A stretch of DNA of 64,000 nt, taken from NCBI RefSeq assembly GCF_016862275.1, contig NZ_BOMQ01000074.1, forward strand, positions 62,001-126,000, given 5' to 3'. The translations under genes and the position numbers were made by a program. This DNA comes from Actinoplanes nipponensis (GTDB taxonomy: Bacteria; Actinomycetota; Actinomycetes; Mycobacteriales; Micromonosporaceae). How positions within the stretch are numbered: the stretch's first letter is position 1; each line of letters opens with the position of its first letter. The notes under the pieces are model-generated. The model did no database searches. It saw only the letters and a list, made by a program, of their open reading frames with translations, and was not told where the DNA came from. This document shows, piece after piece, positions 7,862 through 18,465 of this stretch.

Positions 7862-8528
7862 CAAGAATTCCACCGCGAGCCCGGACAACGTCGTCGTCGT
7901 GGGGCTGGGCCGCTTCGGCGGGCAGGTCGCCGCCTCGCTGGTCAACCTCGGCCACGAGGTGCTCGGCATCGACACCGACCCACGCATCGTCCAGGACTGG
8001 TCCGACCGGCTCACCCACGTCGTCGAGGCGGACGCCACCGACACCGACACGCTGCGCCAGCTCGGCGTGCCGGATTTCTCCCGCGCGGTCGTCGGCATCG
8101 GCACGCATCTGGAGGCCAGCGTGCTGACCGTGTTGACGCTCGTCGAGGTCGGCGTGCCGGAGATCTGGGCCAAGGCGATCAACGTCAAGCACGGCAAGAT
8201 CCTCTCCGCGGTGGGCGCCCGGCACGTGGTCTACCCGGAGGCGGAGATGGGCGAGCGGGTCGCCCACCTGCTCACCGGCCGGATGCTGGATTTCATCGAG
8301 TTCGACGACGGCTTCGCCATCGCGAAGGTCCGGGCGCCCCGGGAGGCGGTCGGCCGCACGCTGGCCGACATCGGCCTGCGCAGCAAGTGGGGCGTCACGG
8401 TGGTCGGCACCAAGCTGCCCGGCGAGGACTTCACGTACGCCCGCCCCGAGACGGTGGTGCCGCAGGGCTGCCTTTTGATCGTGGCCGGCGACACCACCAA
8501 GGTGGAGCAGTTCGCCGCCGCGACCTGA
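7854..8528 (+). CDS. Potassium uptake regulatory subunit TrkA/KtrA
   Basis: A 224-residue cytosolic protein. A Rossmann RCK_N domain (VVVVGLGRFGGQVAASL, nucleotide-binding GXGXXG; acidic IDTD at the end of strand 2) is followed by an RCK_C domain (about 140-224). The TTG start at 7854 has a GGAGGAG site at 7838-7844 and overlaps the end of the channel gene, so synthesis is coupled. Known KtrA proteins form an octameric ring that gates the pore in response to ATP/ADP and, in some species, c-di-AMP. Confidence 0.92.
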   Translation: MADKNSTASPDNVVVVGLGRFGGQVAASLVNLGHEVLGIDTDPRIVQDWSDRLTHVVEADATDTDTLRQLGVPDFSRAVVGIGTHLEASVLTVLTLVEVGVPEIWAKAINVKHGKILSAVGARHVVYPEAEMGERVAHLLTGRMLDFIEFDDGFAIAKVRAPREAVGRTLADIGLRSKWGVTVVGTKLPGEDFTYARPETVVPQGCLLIVAGDTTKVEQFAAAT

Positions 8529-8541
8529 GGGTGGGACGGGC

Positions 8542-10290
8542 TCAGACGGTGACGGAGAAGCCCGACTTCTTCTCCGGCGGCTTGCCGGGTCTGGCCGGGG
8601 GCGGCGTGGGGGCTGGGGCGGGCGCCTTGTCCTTCCGGCGTGGCAGCTGCTTCTTGCGGACGTCCGAGGCCGGTGACCCGCCCGCGATCTCCGCCGCCGC
8701 CTCGCCCACCGCGCCGAGCACCTCCGCCTGGCACACCCGCCCGTTCAGCGTGAACGCCACCGGCAGCGGGTTGCTGACCCGGTAGCTGCCGCTCAACGTC
8801 ACGCTGGCCGACCGGCCCGGGCCCAGCTTCACGCCGTCCTTGGCCCGCAGCATCAGCTTGCGGCCCCGCTGGGTCAGCCGCTTGGGCGCGTCGGTGAGCC
8901 GCTGGCCGCCCGCGAACGCGAACTCCAGCGACCACCCCGTGATGACGTGCTCCCCGGTGTTGATCACGGTGAGCTGGGCGCCGAAGTCCGAGCCGGAGTC
9001 GCGCTGCACCCGGTACCGGACCTTGCACCCGGCGCCGTGCGGGGCGACCGCGCCGGGCCCGGCGCCGGCCGCGGCCGCCTGCGCCGTGCCCACGTCGACC
9101 GGTTCGCGGGTCGACGACCAGGCCAGGCCCAGCGACGCCGCCAGGACGAGGGTGGCCACCCCGGCCTGCAACCGGTGCCGCCCGGCCAGCACCGCCTGGC
9201 TGAGCCGCCCGGCCGGGACCAGGTCGTGCAGCAGGCCCCCGGCCCGGAACAGGCCGCCGCCGAGCGGTTGCGGGCTGCCCAGCCGCAGCGCCCGGGCGGC
9301 CCGCAGGCCGGCGCGCACGCGCAGCCCGGAGGCCCGGGCCGGGCGGGGCACCGGATGCGGCGAGGGGCGCGGGCCGGGCCGGCCCTGTCGAACGGCTCCG
9401 GCCTCGGGCGGCGGCGGACCGGGGACGACCGGCGGGATGATCGGCTGCAGCCCGACCAGGGCGGCCAGCGCCGCCGCCACCGTCGCCGCGGCCGGCCGGT
9501 CCTCGGGCTGTTTGGCCAGGCAGCGCAGGCACAGGTCGGCCACCTGGGCGGGCATGCCGGGCAGCGACGGTACGGGCTCCGGGTCGGCGAACAGGTGCGC
9601 CCGCAACGCCTGCGTGGTGTTCCCGGCCGGCCACGGCAGCCGCCCGGTGAGCGCCCGGTAGAGCAGCAGTCCCAGGGCGTACACGTCGGCGGCGGGGGCG
9701 ACCGCTCCACCGCCGAGCCGCTCCGGGGCCAGATACGCCGGGGTGCCCAGCAGGCTGCCGTCCGGCGCCGCGTCGCGCTGCCCGATCAGCGCGGAGATGC
9801 CGAAGTCGACGACCTTGGCCCCGGTGCCGGTGAGCATCACGTTGGCCGGGGTGACGTCGCGGTGCACCACCCCGCGGGCGTGCGCGGTGGCCAGCGCCGA
9901 CGCGACCTCGGCGGCGACGGCCACCGCCTCGCGCCAGGGCAGCGGCCCGCGCCGGCCGAGCCGGGCGGCCACCGATTCGCCGTCGTTGAGCTCCATCACC
10001 ACGTACGGCACGGTGCGGTGCTGGTCCAACGGGGACTCGCCGAAGTCGAAGATGCCGGTGATGTGCGGATGGCACAGCCGGGCGGCGGCCAGCGCCTCCT
10101 GCCGCAGCCGGTCGCGGAACGCGGTGTCCCCGGCGAGCTGCGGCGACAGCACCTTCACCGCGACGGCCCGGCCCAGCACCAGATCGTGGCCCCGCCACAC
10201 GACGGACATGCCGCCGGCGCCGAGCCGTTCGATCAGGCGGTACCGGTCGCCGACGAGGCTGCCCTGTCCCCCGGTCGCCAGCCAACCCAT
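8542..10290 (-). CDS. Ser/Thr protein kinase with extracellular CBM2-like domain
   Basis: A 582-residue protein. A Hanks-type kinase domain covers about residues 16-275: P-loop LGAGGMSVV, catalytic Lys in VAVKVL, HRDVTPANVM, VDFGIS and GTPAYLAPE. A proline-rich linker leads to one TM helix (about 372-390, GVATLVLAASLGLAW). The exposed part has a Cys-bounded beta domain (about 420-520) with LTVINTGEHVITGWSLEF, characteristic of family 2 carbohydrate-binding modules. The tail is Lys/Pro-rich. PASTA repeats, the usual sensor of such kinases, are absent, so a glycan may be the signal (inference). It is convergent with trkA and followed upstream by the fused spermidine-synthase-like gene. Confidence 0.9.
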   Translation of the reverse strand: MGWLATGGQGSLVGDRYRLIERLGAGGMSVVWRGHDLVLGRAVAVKVLSPQLAGDTAFRDRLRQEALAAARLCHPHITGIFDFGESPLDQHRTVPYVVMELNDGESVAARLGRRGPLPWREAVAVAAEVASALATAHARGVVHRDVTPANVMLTGTGAKVVDFGISALIGQRDAAPDGSLLGTPAYLAPERLGGGAVAPAADVYALGLLLYRALTGRLPWPAGNTTQALRAHLFADPEPVPSLPGMPAQVADLCLRCLAKQPEDRPAAATVAAALAALVGLQPIIPPVVPGPPPPEAGAVRQGRPGPRPSPHPVPRPARASGLRVRAGLRAARALRLGSPQPLGGGLFRAGGLLHDLVPAGRLSQAVLAGRHRLQAGVATLVLAASLGLAWSSTREPVDVGTAQAAAAGAGPGAVAPHGAGCKVRYRVQRDSGSDFGAQLTVINTGEHVITGWSLEFAFAGGQRLTDAPKRLTQRGRKLMLRAKDGVKLGPGRSASVTLSGSYRVSNPLPVAFTLNGRVCQAEVLGAVGEAAAEIAGGSPASDVRKKQLPRRKDKAPAPAPTPPPARPGKPPEKKSGFSVTV

Positions 10291-10399
10291 GTGCCGATTG
10301 TGGCCCGAGGGACGGCCCGCCCACCGGGGGTCCCGGAAATCATCCGGGGCCGCCGGTGTGGTCTGACCAGCGCAACGCGCTTTGTCCGGAACCGGCGGT

Positions 10400-11911
10400 T
10401 CACCCGGCCAGCAGCTGGTCCACGGGCGCGTAGTCGTCGGTCAGCACCCGGGCGTCGTCGATGAAGCCGGCGAGTTCGGCGCCGGACAGCAGCCGCACCG
10501 GCTCGTCCACCAGGTCCAGGTGTGTGCGGAGCTCGTCCAGGGCCAGCGGGGACTCCGAGGCCAGGATGACGAAGTTGGAGCCGGTCTCCCCGGCCAGGGC
10601 GGCCGGCGGCGCGACCAGGGCCACGTGCGGGAAGACGTCGGCCACCGTGGCCAGCTCGGCCCGGATGAAACGGTTGGGCGGGTAGTCGATGACGTTCTGC
10701 GCGTACACGCCGCCGGGGCGCAGCACGCGGGCGATGTCGGCGGCCATCTCGCGGGTGGCCAGGTGCCACGGGACCACCAGGTGCCCGAACGCGTCGCCGA
10801 CCACCAGGTCGTACCCGGCGGTGCGCTGCGCGGCGAGGCCGACCCGGGCGTCGCCCACGCGGACCCGCAGGTTCGGGCCGGTACGCAGGCCCAGTTGCCG
10901 CCGGTCGAGGTCGACCAGGCCGCCGTCGAGCTCCAGCACCACCTGGTCGCTGCCCGGCCGGGTCCGGGCCACGTACCTGGGCACGGTGAAGCCGCCCCCG
11001 CCCAGGTGCAGCGCGTCGATCGGCGCGCCCCCGGCCGCGGCGACGTCCACCACGGCGCCGATCCACTGCACGTACGCGAACTCCAGGTGGGTGGGGTCGG
11101 CCAGGTCGACGTACGAGTGCCGCGCCGAGTTGAGGATCAGCGTGCGCCCGCCGGCCCGGTCCGGGTCGGCGTCCACCCGCGCGCAGTGGTAGGCGGTCTC
11201 GATGTCGCACGGGGTCGGCGCGGTCGCGCCCAGCCCCGCCCCGAACAGCCCGATGGTCACCACGACCGCCCGGGTGCGCGGCTTGCCGGGCAGCCGCAGC
11301 CCGGGGTCCCGGCGGTGCAGCCACCAGCCCAGGCCGAAGCCGGCCGCGGCCAGCAGCCCGGCCAGGGTCAGCACGATCCAGCTGCTCGGCATCGCGGCCA
11401 CGAAGACGAAGCCGGTGCCCAGCGTCGCGGTGATCGCGCCCAGCGTGCCGAAGCTGGACAGCCGGCCCACCACCTGGCCGGTCCGGCGCAGATCGCCGAG
11501 CTGCAGCTTCACGGTCAGCGGGGTGATCGCGGCGAGCAGGAACGCGGGCAGGAAGACGGCCAGGGCGGCCAGCAGCAGGACGGCCGGGGCCGACCCGCCG
11601 CGCAGGATCTCCCCGCCCCAGCGCACCAGGGGCAGCGTGATCGCCGTGCCGATGGCGGCCAGCAGCAGCGCCGGGGCCAGCAGCAGCCGCGGGTCGTACT
11701 TGTCGGCGAGCCGGCCGCCCAGCCAGGTGCCGTACGCGATGGCGGCCAGGGAGATCCCGATGACCGAGCTGCTGACCTGCAAGGTCACCCCGACGTACGG
11801 CCCGACCAGCCGCAGCGCCACGATCTCCAGCACCAGCACCGCCCCGCTGGCGAAGAACACCAGCCCGGTGGCCAGTCCGGAGGGCAGGGCACGCGACGGG
11901 GAGGTCTCCAT
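10400..11911 (-). CDS. Fused MFS-like/spermidine synthase-like membrane protein
   Basis: A 503-residue protein. The N-terminal half (about 1-240) has seven to eight hydrophobic helices beginning GLVFFASGAVLVLEIVALRL, the usual start of fused MFS/spermidine synthases. The C-terminal half is a Rossmann methyltransferase/polyamine synthase fold with LHLGGGGFTVPRY, acidic ELDGGLVDL and VGDAFGHLVVPWHL. The glycine loop and the Asp pair are kept, so it may transfer an aminopropyl or methyl group, but the substrate is unknown. Its start is 27 bp after the stop of the secreted-protein gene, so the two may be cotranscribed. Confidence 0.85.
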   Translation of the reverse strand: METSPSRALPSGLATGLVFFASGAVLVLEIVALRLVGPYVGVTLQVSSSVIGISLAAIAYGTWLGGRLADKYDPRLLLAPALLLAAIGTAITLPLVRWGGEILRGGSAPAVLLLAALAVFLPAFLLAAITPLTVKLQLGDLRRTGQVVGRLSSFGTLGAITATLGTGFVFVAAMPSSWIVLTLAGLLAAAGFGLGWWLHRRDPGLRLPGKPRTRAVVVTIGLFGAGLGATAPTPCDIETAYHCARVDADPDRAGGRTLILNSARHSYVDLADPTHLEFAYVQWIGAVVDVAAAGGAPIDALHLGGGGFTVPRYVARTRPGSDQVVLELDGGLVDLDRRQLGLRTGPNLRVRVGDARVGLAAQRTAGYDLVVGDAFGHLVVPWHLATREMAADIARVLRPGGVYAQNVIDYPPNRFIRAELATVADVFPHVALVAPPAALAGETGSNFVILASESPLALDELRTHLDLVDEPVRLLSGAELAGFIDDARVLTDDYAPVDQLLAG

Positions 11912-11938
11912 CGCGCGGATGCTACCGGCGCGAACCTG

Positions 11939-12952
11939 TCAGAGGACTGACAGGTGCACGTGGTTGGTGTGGGTGGCCGCGGGCCCGCCCGAGCCGCTGT
12001 ACGACCGCCAGCCGGTGCTGGGCATCCAGATCTGCCGGTACCAGATCACGTACATGACGCCGAGCCGCGAGGCGTTCTTGACGAAGTACGCGGCCAGGTT
12101 GTTGCCGTAGGTGCGGTCGCCGCCGGACGCGTTGACGTTCTCGAAGCCGCCGGCGGCCGCGGAGAAGTCGCAGGCCCGGCCCTTCGGATGTTCGCCGGAG
12201 GAGCGCTGGCTGAAGCACGCCGTGTACCGCTTGAAGCCGGCCGCGCGGGCCTGCTGGTAGGCGTTCAGCAGCCGCGGCGTGATGCACCCGTCGCCCTCGG
12301 ACGGGTCGTCGATCGTGCAGGACTCCTTGGGCCACGAGCCGTCGGAGTTGCGCGGGGCCGCCTTGGCCAGCGGCGAGCTGGCGCTGATGAAGCCGCCGGC
12401 CACCGCCCCGCCACCGGCCGCGGCCAGCGCCTGCTCGGCCTGCTGCTTCTTCTTGGCCATGATGGTGACCTGCTTGGCCTGTTCCTTGACCTCCAGGTCG
12501 ATGGCCCGCTTGGCCTGCTCGGTGGTGGTCAGGGCGTCGCGGTAGCCGGTCAGCGCCTTGCCGTCGAGCTGGGCCATCTGGTCCAGCCGCAGCGCGCGTT
12601 CCATGAACGAGTCCGGCGAGACGCTGTTGAGCAGCAGGGTCATCGTGTTGAAGCGGCCCTGGCGGTAGGCACGGTTGGCGATGTCGCTGACCCGGGTCTG
12701 CAGCTCGGCGGTCTTCTGCCGGGCCTGGCCCAGGGTGATGGTGAGCTGCTTCTGTCGCTTCTTGGAGTTGTCGAGGTTGTTCTTGGCCTCGACGTGGCCC
12801 TTGGCCGCGGACTCGAGCGCCGCCCGCAGGGTCTTGGAGCCGCCCTCGTCGTCGGGCTCGGCGTGCGCGGCCGGGGCGGCGACGAGCAGCACCGTGAGGG
12901 CAGCGAGCAGGGCCAGGACAGGCTGGAGCCGGCGCAGGAGAGTCGCCGCCAC
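11939..12952 (-). CDS. Secreted coiled-coil protein with LAS-peptidase-like C-terminus
   Basis: A 337-residue protein with a Sec signal peptide (LALLAALTVLLVAAPAAHA). A long helical coiled coil (about 40-170, rich in Lys, Gln, Glu and Ala) is followed by a compact domain containing SSGEHPKGRACDFS and the terminal HTNHVHLS. The HxxGxxxD and HxH spacing resembles D-Ala-D-Ala peptidase/VanY-type (LAS) metallo-domains known as ARB_07466-like. A role in peptidoglycan trimming or hydrolase activation is inferred. It is the first gene before the fused synthase on this strand. Confidence 0.78.
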   Translation of the reverse strand: MAATLLRRLQPVLALLAALTVLLVAAPAAHAEPDDEGGSKTLRAALESAAKGHVEAKNNLDNSKKRQKQLTITLGQARQKTAELQTRVSDIANRAYRQGRFNTMTLLLNSVSPDSFMERALRLDQMAQLDGKALTGYRDALTTTEQAKRAIDLEVKEQAKQVTIMAKKKQQAEQALAAAGGGAVAGGFISASSPLAKAAPRNSDGSWPKESCTIDDPSEGDGCITPRLLNAYQQARAAGFKRYTACFSQRSSGEHPKGRACDFSAAAGGFENVNASGGDRTYGNNLAAYFVKNASRLGVMYVIWYRQIWMPSTGWRSYSGSGGPAATHTNHVHLSVL

Positions 12953-13016
12953 GGTCTACCTCCCAAGTCGTGAGCGCGGTGACTCTACCGCGTCGCACGT
13001 CGCAACGGCAGCGCGC

Positions 13017-13790
13017 TCACGTCGCCGAATATCCACCGTCGACGAAGAGTGTCTGGCCGGTCACCGCAGCGCTGGCATCACTCGCCAGATAAACGGCGCA
13101 TCCGGCGAAATCGGCCGGCAGCCCGTTGCGGCCGATCAGGGCGCGCCGGGCATGCGCGGCCACCTTCTCCGGGTCGGCGAAGACCGGCTCGGTCAGCGGC
13201 GTGTGCACCACGCCGGGGGCGACCGCGTTGCAGCAGACGCCCCGCGCCGACCACGCCTCCGCCTGCGACCGGGTCAGGGCGACGAGACCGGCCTTCGAGA
13301 CGCCGTAGGCGCCGCTGTTGCCGTACGCGCGGAAGGCCTGCTGCGAGACCACGTTGATGATCCGGCCCCAGCCGCGCGCGGCCATCGCCGGCCCGAACCG
13401 CTGGCCCAGCCGGAACGGCGCGGTCAGGTTGGCCGCCAGCGTGACGTCCCAGTCGTCGTCGGTCAGCTCGTCCAGCGGCGGGCGCCGGTTCACCGCCGCC
13501 GCGTTCACCAGGATGTCCGGCTCGCCGTACCGGGAAACGATCGTGTCGGTCGCGGCCGCCAGCGCCGCCCGGTCGGCGAGATCCGCCGGGACCGCGCCGG
13601 CCCGGACGCCGTCGGCCGCGAGCTCGCGGACGGTCTCGGCCAGCGGCTCCGGGCGCCGGGCGAGCAGCACGACCTGCGCGCCGGCGCGGCCGAGCGCGCC
13701 GGCCATCGCGCGGCCGATCCCGGAGCTGCCGCCGGTCACGACGGCGGTCCGCCCGGTCAGGCCGAAGAGCCCGGAGAGGTACGCGGACAT
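13017..13790 (-). CDS. SDR-family oxidoreductase
   Basis: A 257-residue classical SDR: GGSSGIGRA (20-28), NAAAVN, catalytic Ser in INVVSQQ, YGVSK and the C-terminal GQTLFVDGGYSA. It resembles gluconate 5-dehydrogenase or 3-oxoacyl-ACP reductase-like enzymes; the substrate is uncertain. It begins 7 bp after the inositol-monophosphatase-like gene and is the last gene of the operon that starts with the phosphatase-type response regulator. Confidence 0.87.
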   Translation of the reverse strand: MSAYLSGLFGLTGRTAVVTGGSSGIGRAMAGALGRAGAQVVLLARRPEPLAETVRELAADGVRAGAVPADLADRAALAAATDTIVSRYGEPDILVNAAAVNRRPPLDELTDDDWDVTLAANLTAPFRLGQRFGPAMAARGWGRIINVVSQQAFRAYGNSGAYGVSKAGLVALTRSQAEAWSARGVCCNAVAPGVVHTPLTEPVFADPEKVAAHARRALIGRNGLPADFAGCAVYLASDASAAVTGQTLFVDGGYSAT

Positions 13791-13797
13791 GCCGGCC

Positions 13798-14604
13798 CTA
13801 CGCGAACAGGGCGCCGTGCGCCGTGCGCCAGATGTCCTCGTTCGCGGCCACCAGCAGACCCCGGTCCGAGTCGGTCGGCCGGTACGGCGAGCCGTCGAGG
13901 TGCAGGACCGTGCCCCCGGCCTCGCGCACGATCAGCGAGCCCGGCACGTGGTCCCAGGGCAGGATCCGCCAGAACGTGGCGAACTGCTGCTCGTCCGACA
14001 CGACGGCCGGATACTCGTAGCCCGCGCAGTGCCGGCCGCCGGTCACCGTGCCGAGCGCGCCGACCCGCCCCTCGATCCGCTCGCGCAGGTCGTCCGGGAA
14101 GTAGTTGCGCGACAGCGAACCGGTCAGCCCGGCCGCCCCCGGGTCGTCCGTGCGGGTCTTGACCCGGATCCCGTCCAGGAACGCGCCGCTGCCCGCCTCC
14201 GCGACCGTCATCCGGTCGGCGACCACGTCGAGGATCCACGACGCGGCCGGCTCGCCGTCGCGCACCAGCGCGACCATCACGGCGAACGGGGTCTTGCCGG
14301 CGGCGAAGTTGTTGGTGCCGTCCACCGGGTCGACGATCCAGACCGCGCCGGAGTCCCCGACCCGGCCCAGCACGCCCGGGTCGGCCGCCACCGCCTCCTC
14401 GCCCACGACCTGCGAGCCGGGCAGCAGGGCGGTCAGGCCGGCGGTGAGCGCCTCCTCGGCCTCCTGGTCGGCCACCGTGACCAGGTCGCCGGGCGACTTC
14501 TGCTGGATCTCGGCGTCGCTCAGGTGCCGCCACCGGGGCAGCACGACGGTCTGCGCCACCTCGCGGACCAGGGCGGTGACCTCGTCGATCAGATCGTCAC
14601 GCAC
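13798..14604 (-). CDS. Inositol monophosphatase family protein
   Basis: A 268-residue Mg2+-dependent phosphatase. Metal site residues are visible in VGEEAV and in WIVDPVDGTNNFAAG, the family signature DPxDGT. The second signature is partly changed: WDHVPGSLIVREAGG has the WD-x-x-x-G-x2-I-x3-AGG arrangement. Candidate substrates are myo-inositol phosphate, histidinol phosphate or PAP. The start overlaps the response regulator stop by 8 bp. Its presence in a signalling operon is unexplained. Confidence 0.87.
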   Translation of the reverse strand: MRDDLIDEVTALVREVAQTVVLPRWRHLSDAEIQQKSPGDLVTVADQEAEEALTAGLTALLPGSQVVGEEAVAADPGVLGRVGDSGAVWIVDPVDGTNNFAAGKTPFAVMVALVRDGEPAASWILDVVADRMTVAEAGSGAFLDGIRVKTRTDDPGAAGLTGSLSRNYFPDDLRERIEGRVGALGTVTGGRHCAGYEYPAVVSDEQQFATFWRILPWDHVPGSLIVREAGGTVLHLDGSPYRPTDSDRGLLVAANEDIWRTAHGALFA

Positions 14605-15052
14605 GCGGCGGCAACTTCACGACGCTGACGAAGAACTCGTCGATCTGCCGGATCACCGAGATGAACCGCTCGAAGTCGACCGGCTTGGTCACGTAGGCGT
14701 TGGCGTGCAGCTGGTAGCTGCGCAGGATGTCCTCGTCGGCGGCCGAGGTGGTCAGCACGACCACCGGGATGCGGCACAGGTCGTCGTCCTTCTTGATCTC
14801 CTCGAGCACCTCCCGGCCGTCGCGGCGGGGCAGGTTGAGGTCGAGCAGGATCAGGTCGGGCCGCAGCGCGTTCTCGTACGCGCCCTCGCGGCGCAGGTAG
14901 GCCAGGGCCTCGGCGCCGTCGGACACCACGGTCAGCCGGTTGCGGACCTTGTGCTCCTCGAACGCCTCCTGCGTCATGAGCACGTCGCCCGGGTCGTCCT
15001 CGACCAGCAGCACCTCGATGGGCGTGCCGTCCTGCCGCACCGCACCCGTCAT
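14597..15052 (-). CDS. Single-domain response regulator (Rcp1-like)
   Basis: A 151-residue receiver domain only. Acidic pocket VEDD, phosphoacceptor Asp in LILLDLNLPRRDG, conserved Thr/Ser in VVVLTTSA and Lys in AYVTKPVD. Loop lengths match the Rcp1 group that partners phytochrome-like kinases. It has no output domain, so it probably relays phosphate or binds a partner. The kinase gene ends 28 bp upstream, making that kinase the likely partner. Confidence 0.9.
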   Translation of the reverse strand: MTGAVRQDGTPIEVLLVEDDPGDVLMTQEAFEEHKVRNRLTVVSDGAEALAYLRREGAYENALRPDLILLDLNLPRRDGREVLEEIKKDDDLCRIPVVVLTTSAADEDILRSYQLHANAYVTKPVDFERFISVIRQIDEFFVSVVKLPPRA

Positions 15053-15080
15053 GACGAGCCTCCTTCAGCGCGCGAGCGCG

Positions 15081-16672
<1,592 letters not shown>

Positions 16673-16676
<4 letters not shown>

Positions 16677-17869
16677 CGGCCGCCGCCCCGGGAGATCAGC
16701 AGCATCGCCACGTCGTCGGCCAGCGGGCCGCCGTTGCCCTGCTCGGCCCGGCCCACCAGCCAGGCCGGGAGCGCGGCCAACGGCACCTGGGTGGCGGCCG
16801 GCTCGGCCAGCACGCCGCACAGCCCGTCCACGTCGAGTCGTTCGTTGCCCACGCCGGTGTGTCCCTCGATCAATCCGTCGGTGTACATCAGCAGGGACCA
16901 GTCATCGCCGGAGAGCTCCACGTCGGTGGCGGGCGTGGGGGTCGGCCGCACGCCCAGCACGATTCCGCGCCGGGCCGCGACCGGCTCGGCCCGGCCGTCC
17001 CGGAGCAGCACCGGCGGTGGATGACCGGCCAGCCGCACGGTGGCCTTGTTGGCGCTCAGATCGAGCACCACCGACGCCACCGTGGCGAAGACCTCGCGGG
17101 CGCGGCGCTCGCTCATCAGCACCTGCTCGAGCGCGCCGAGGATCTGGTCCTCCGGCACGCCGCCGAGCACCAGGGCCCGCCAGGCCACCCGGAGCTCCAC
17201 GCCGAGCGCGGCCTCGTCCACGCTGTGCCCGCAGACGTCGCCCACGATGACGTGCAGCCGGTGCGGGCCGACCTGCACCACGTCGAAGAAGTCGCCGCCG
17301 AGCAGGCCCATCGCCCGCCCGGAGCGGTAGAACGTGTGCACCTCGACCTCGTCGGTCTGCATCAGCGGCTGGGGCAGCAGGCCGCGTTCGAGGCGGGCCG
17401 ACTCGGCCTGGCGCAGCTCGACCTCACGCAACCGCTGGGTGTTCTCGTCGGCCCGCTTGCGCTCGACCGCGTACCGTAGCGCCCGCACCAGCAGGACGCC
17501 GTCGACCTGGCCCTTGACCAGGTAGTCCTGGGCCCCCTCGGCGACCGCGGCGACCCCCAGGTGCTCGTCGGAACGGCCGGTGAGCACGCAAACCGCCGCG
17601 CTGCCGGCCACCGCGAGCAGCTTGCGCAGCCCGTCGATGCCCTCGGCGTCGGGCAGGCCGAGGTCGAGCAGGACGCACTGCACCCCGCGCATCATCGGGC
17701 GGGCCTCCCGCAGGCTGGTCGCCACCCGCAGGTCGAACAGCGCGCCGGCCTCGGCCAGCAGCTCCTTGACCAGGAAGGCGTCGCCCTCGTCGTCCTCGAC
17801 CAGCAGGACGCGCAACCGCTCGGGGGCCTTCAGGGCTGCCGGCGCGACGGTGAGAGCGCGCTCGCTCAC
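16673..17869 (-). CDS. Response regulator with PP2C/SpoIIE (RsbU-type) phosphatase output
   Basis: A 398-residue protein from GTG 17869. The N-terminal receiver (VEDDEGDAF, phosphoacceptor Asp in CVLLDLGLPDAEG) is joined by a coiled coil to a PP2C-type phosphatase with the metal-binding Asp residues of GGDFFDVVQVG, GDVCGHSVDEA and MYTDGL. Such proteins dephosphorylate anti-anti-sigma factors and so control alternative sigma factors. First gene of the operon. Two adjacent GTG codons (17872, 17869) leave a one-codon uncertainty in the start. Confidence 0.9.
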
Positions 17870-18017
17870 CACGCCACCCCGCACGACGGGGTGCGCGCAA
17901 CGGCGGCTCCGGCGCGGTGGTAGGGCTTGATGGCTCGACTCCTTCGGGCGTGACCCGCTGATAGTCCACCACCGGATGCGGACGCACAACACCGGACACC
18001 CCCGGCAGCGGCGCGGC

Positions 18018-18365
18018 TCACGCCGGCGGCCCGAACGGCTGACCTTCCGCCACCCGGCGGGCGTGCTCGGCGATCACCTGGCCGAGGATGCCGTGCAGCC
18101 GGCCGCAGTCGCCGCAGTGCAGGTTCTCGTCCAGGCGGCGGCTGCCGCAGCCGGTGCAGGTGCCCCGGTCGGCCGGGTCGCGGTACGCCTCCAGGGCCCG
18201 GCACATCGCCCGCACGACGTGGTCGCTGACCTGGAACGTCGCCTCCCCCAGGGCGGTACGCAGGCCGAGCACGGCGGCCGGGCCGCCCTCGGGCGCCGGG
18301 TCGTAGCAGGCGACCCGGGCGATGAACTCGGCGAACACGGCAGGCGGGTCGAGCGGCGCGGTCAC
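18018..18365 (-). CDS. Hypothetical protein with zinc-ribbon motif
   Basis: A 115-residue protein of unknown function. Residues about 68-86 contain CTGCGSRRLDENLHCGDCG, a four-Cys zinc-ribbon-like knuckle, between two helical parts. No signal peptide or TM segment. It is divergent from the M28 peptidase gene. The Cys spacing suggests a structural metal site, not an enzyme. Confidence 0.65.
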   Translation of the reverse strand: MTAPLDPPAVFAEFIARVACYDPAPEGGPAAVLGLRTALGEATFQVSDHVVRAMCRALEAYRDPADRGTCTGCGSRRLDENLHCGDCGRLHGILGQVIAEHARRVAEGQPFGPPA

Positions 18366-18465
18366 CGCACCAAGTTATGTCACCGCCCGGAAAGATCCAC
18401 GGGGTACCCGGGCCGGGCCGCAGCCGCTTAGATGGGCATCCGAGACCGTCGCGAAGGAGACTCAC

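Noticed and set aside
11957..12973. Plus-strand open frame opposite the secreted coiled-coil gene.
   Set aside because: No ribosome site or motif; the minus strand has a signal peptide and a recognisable C-terminal domain.
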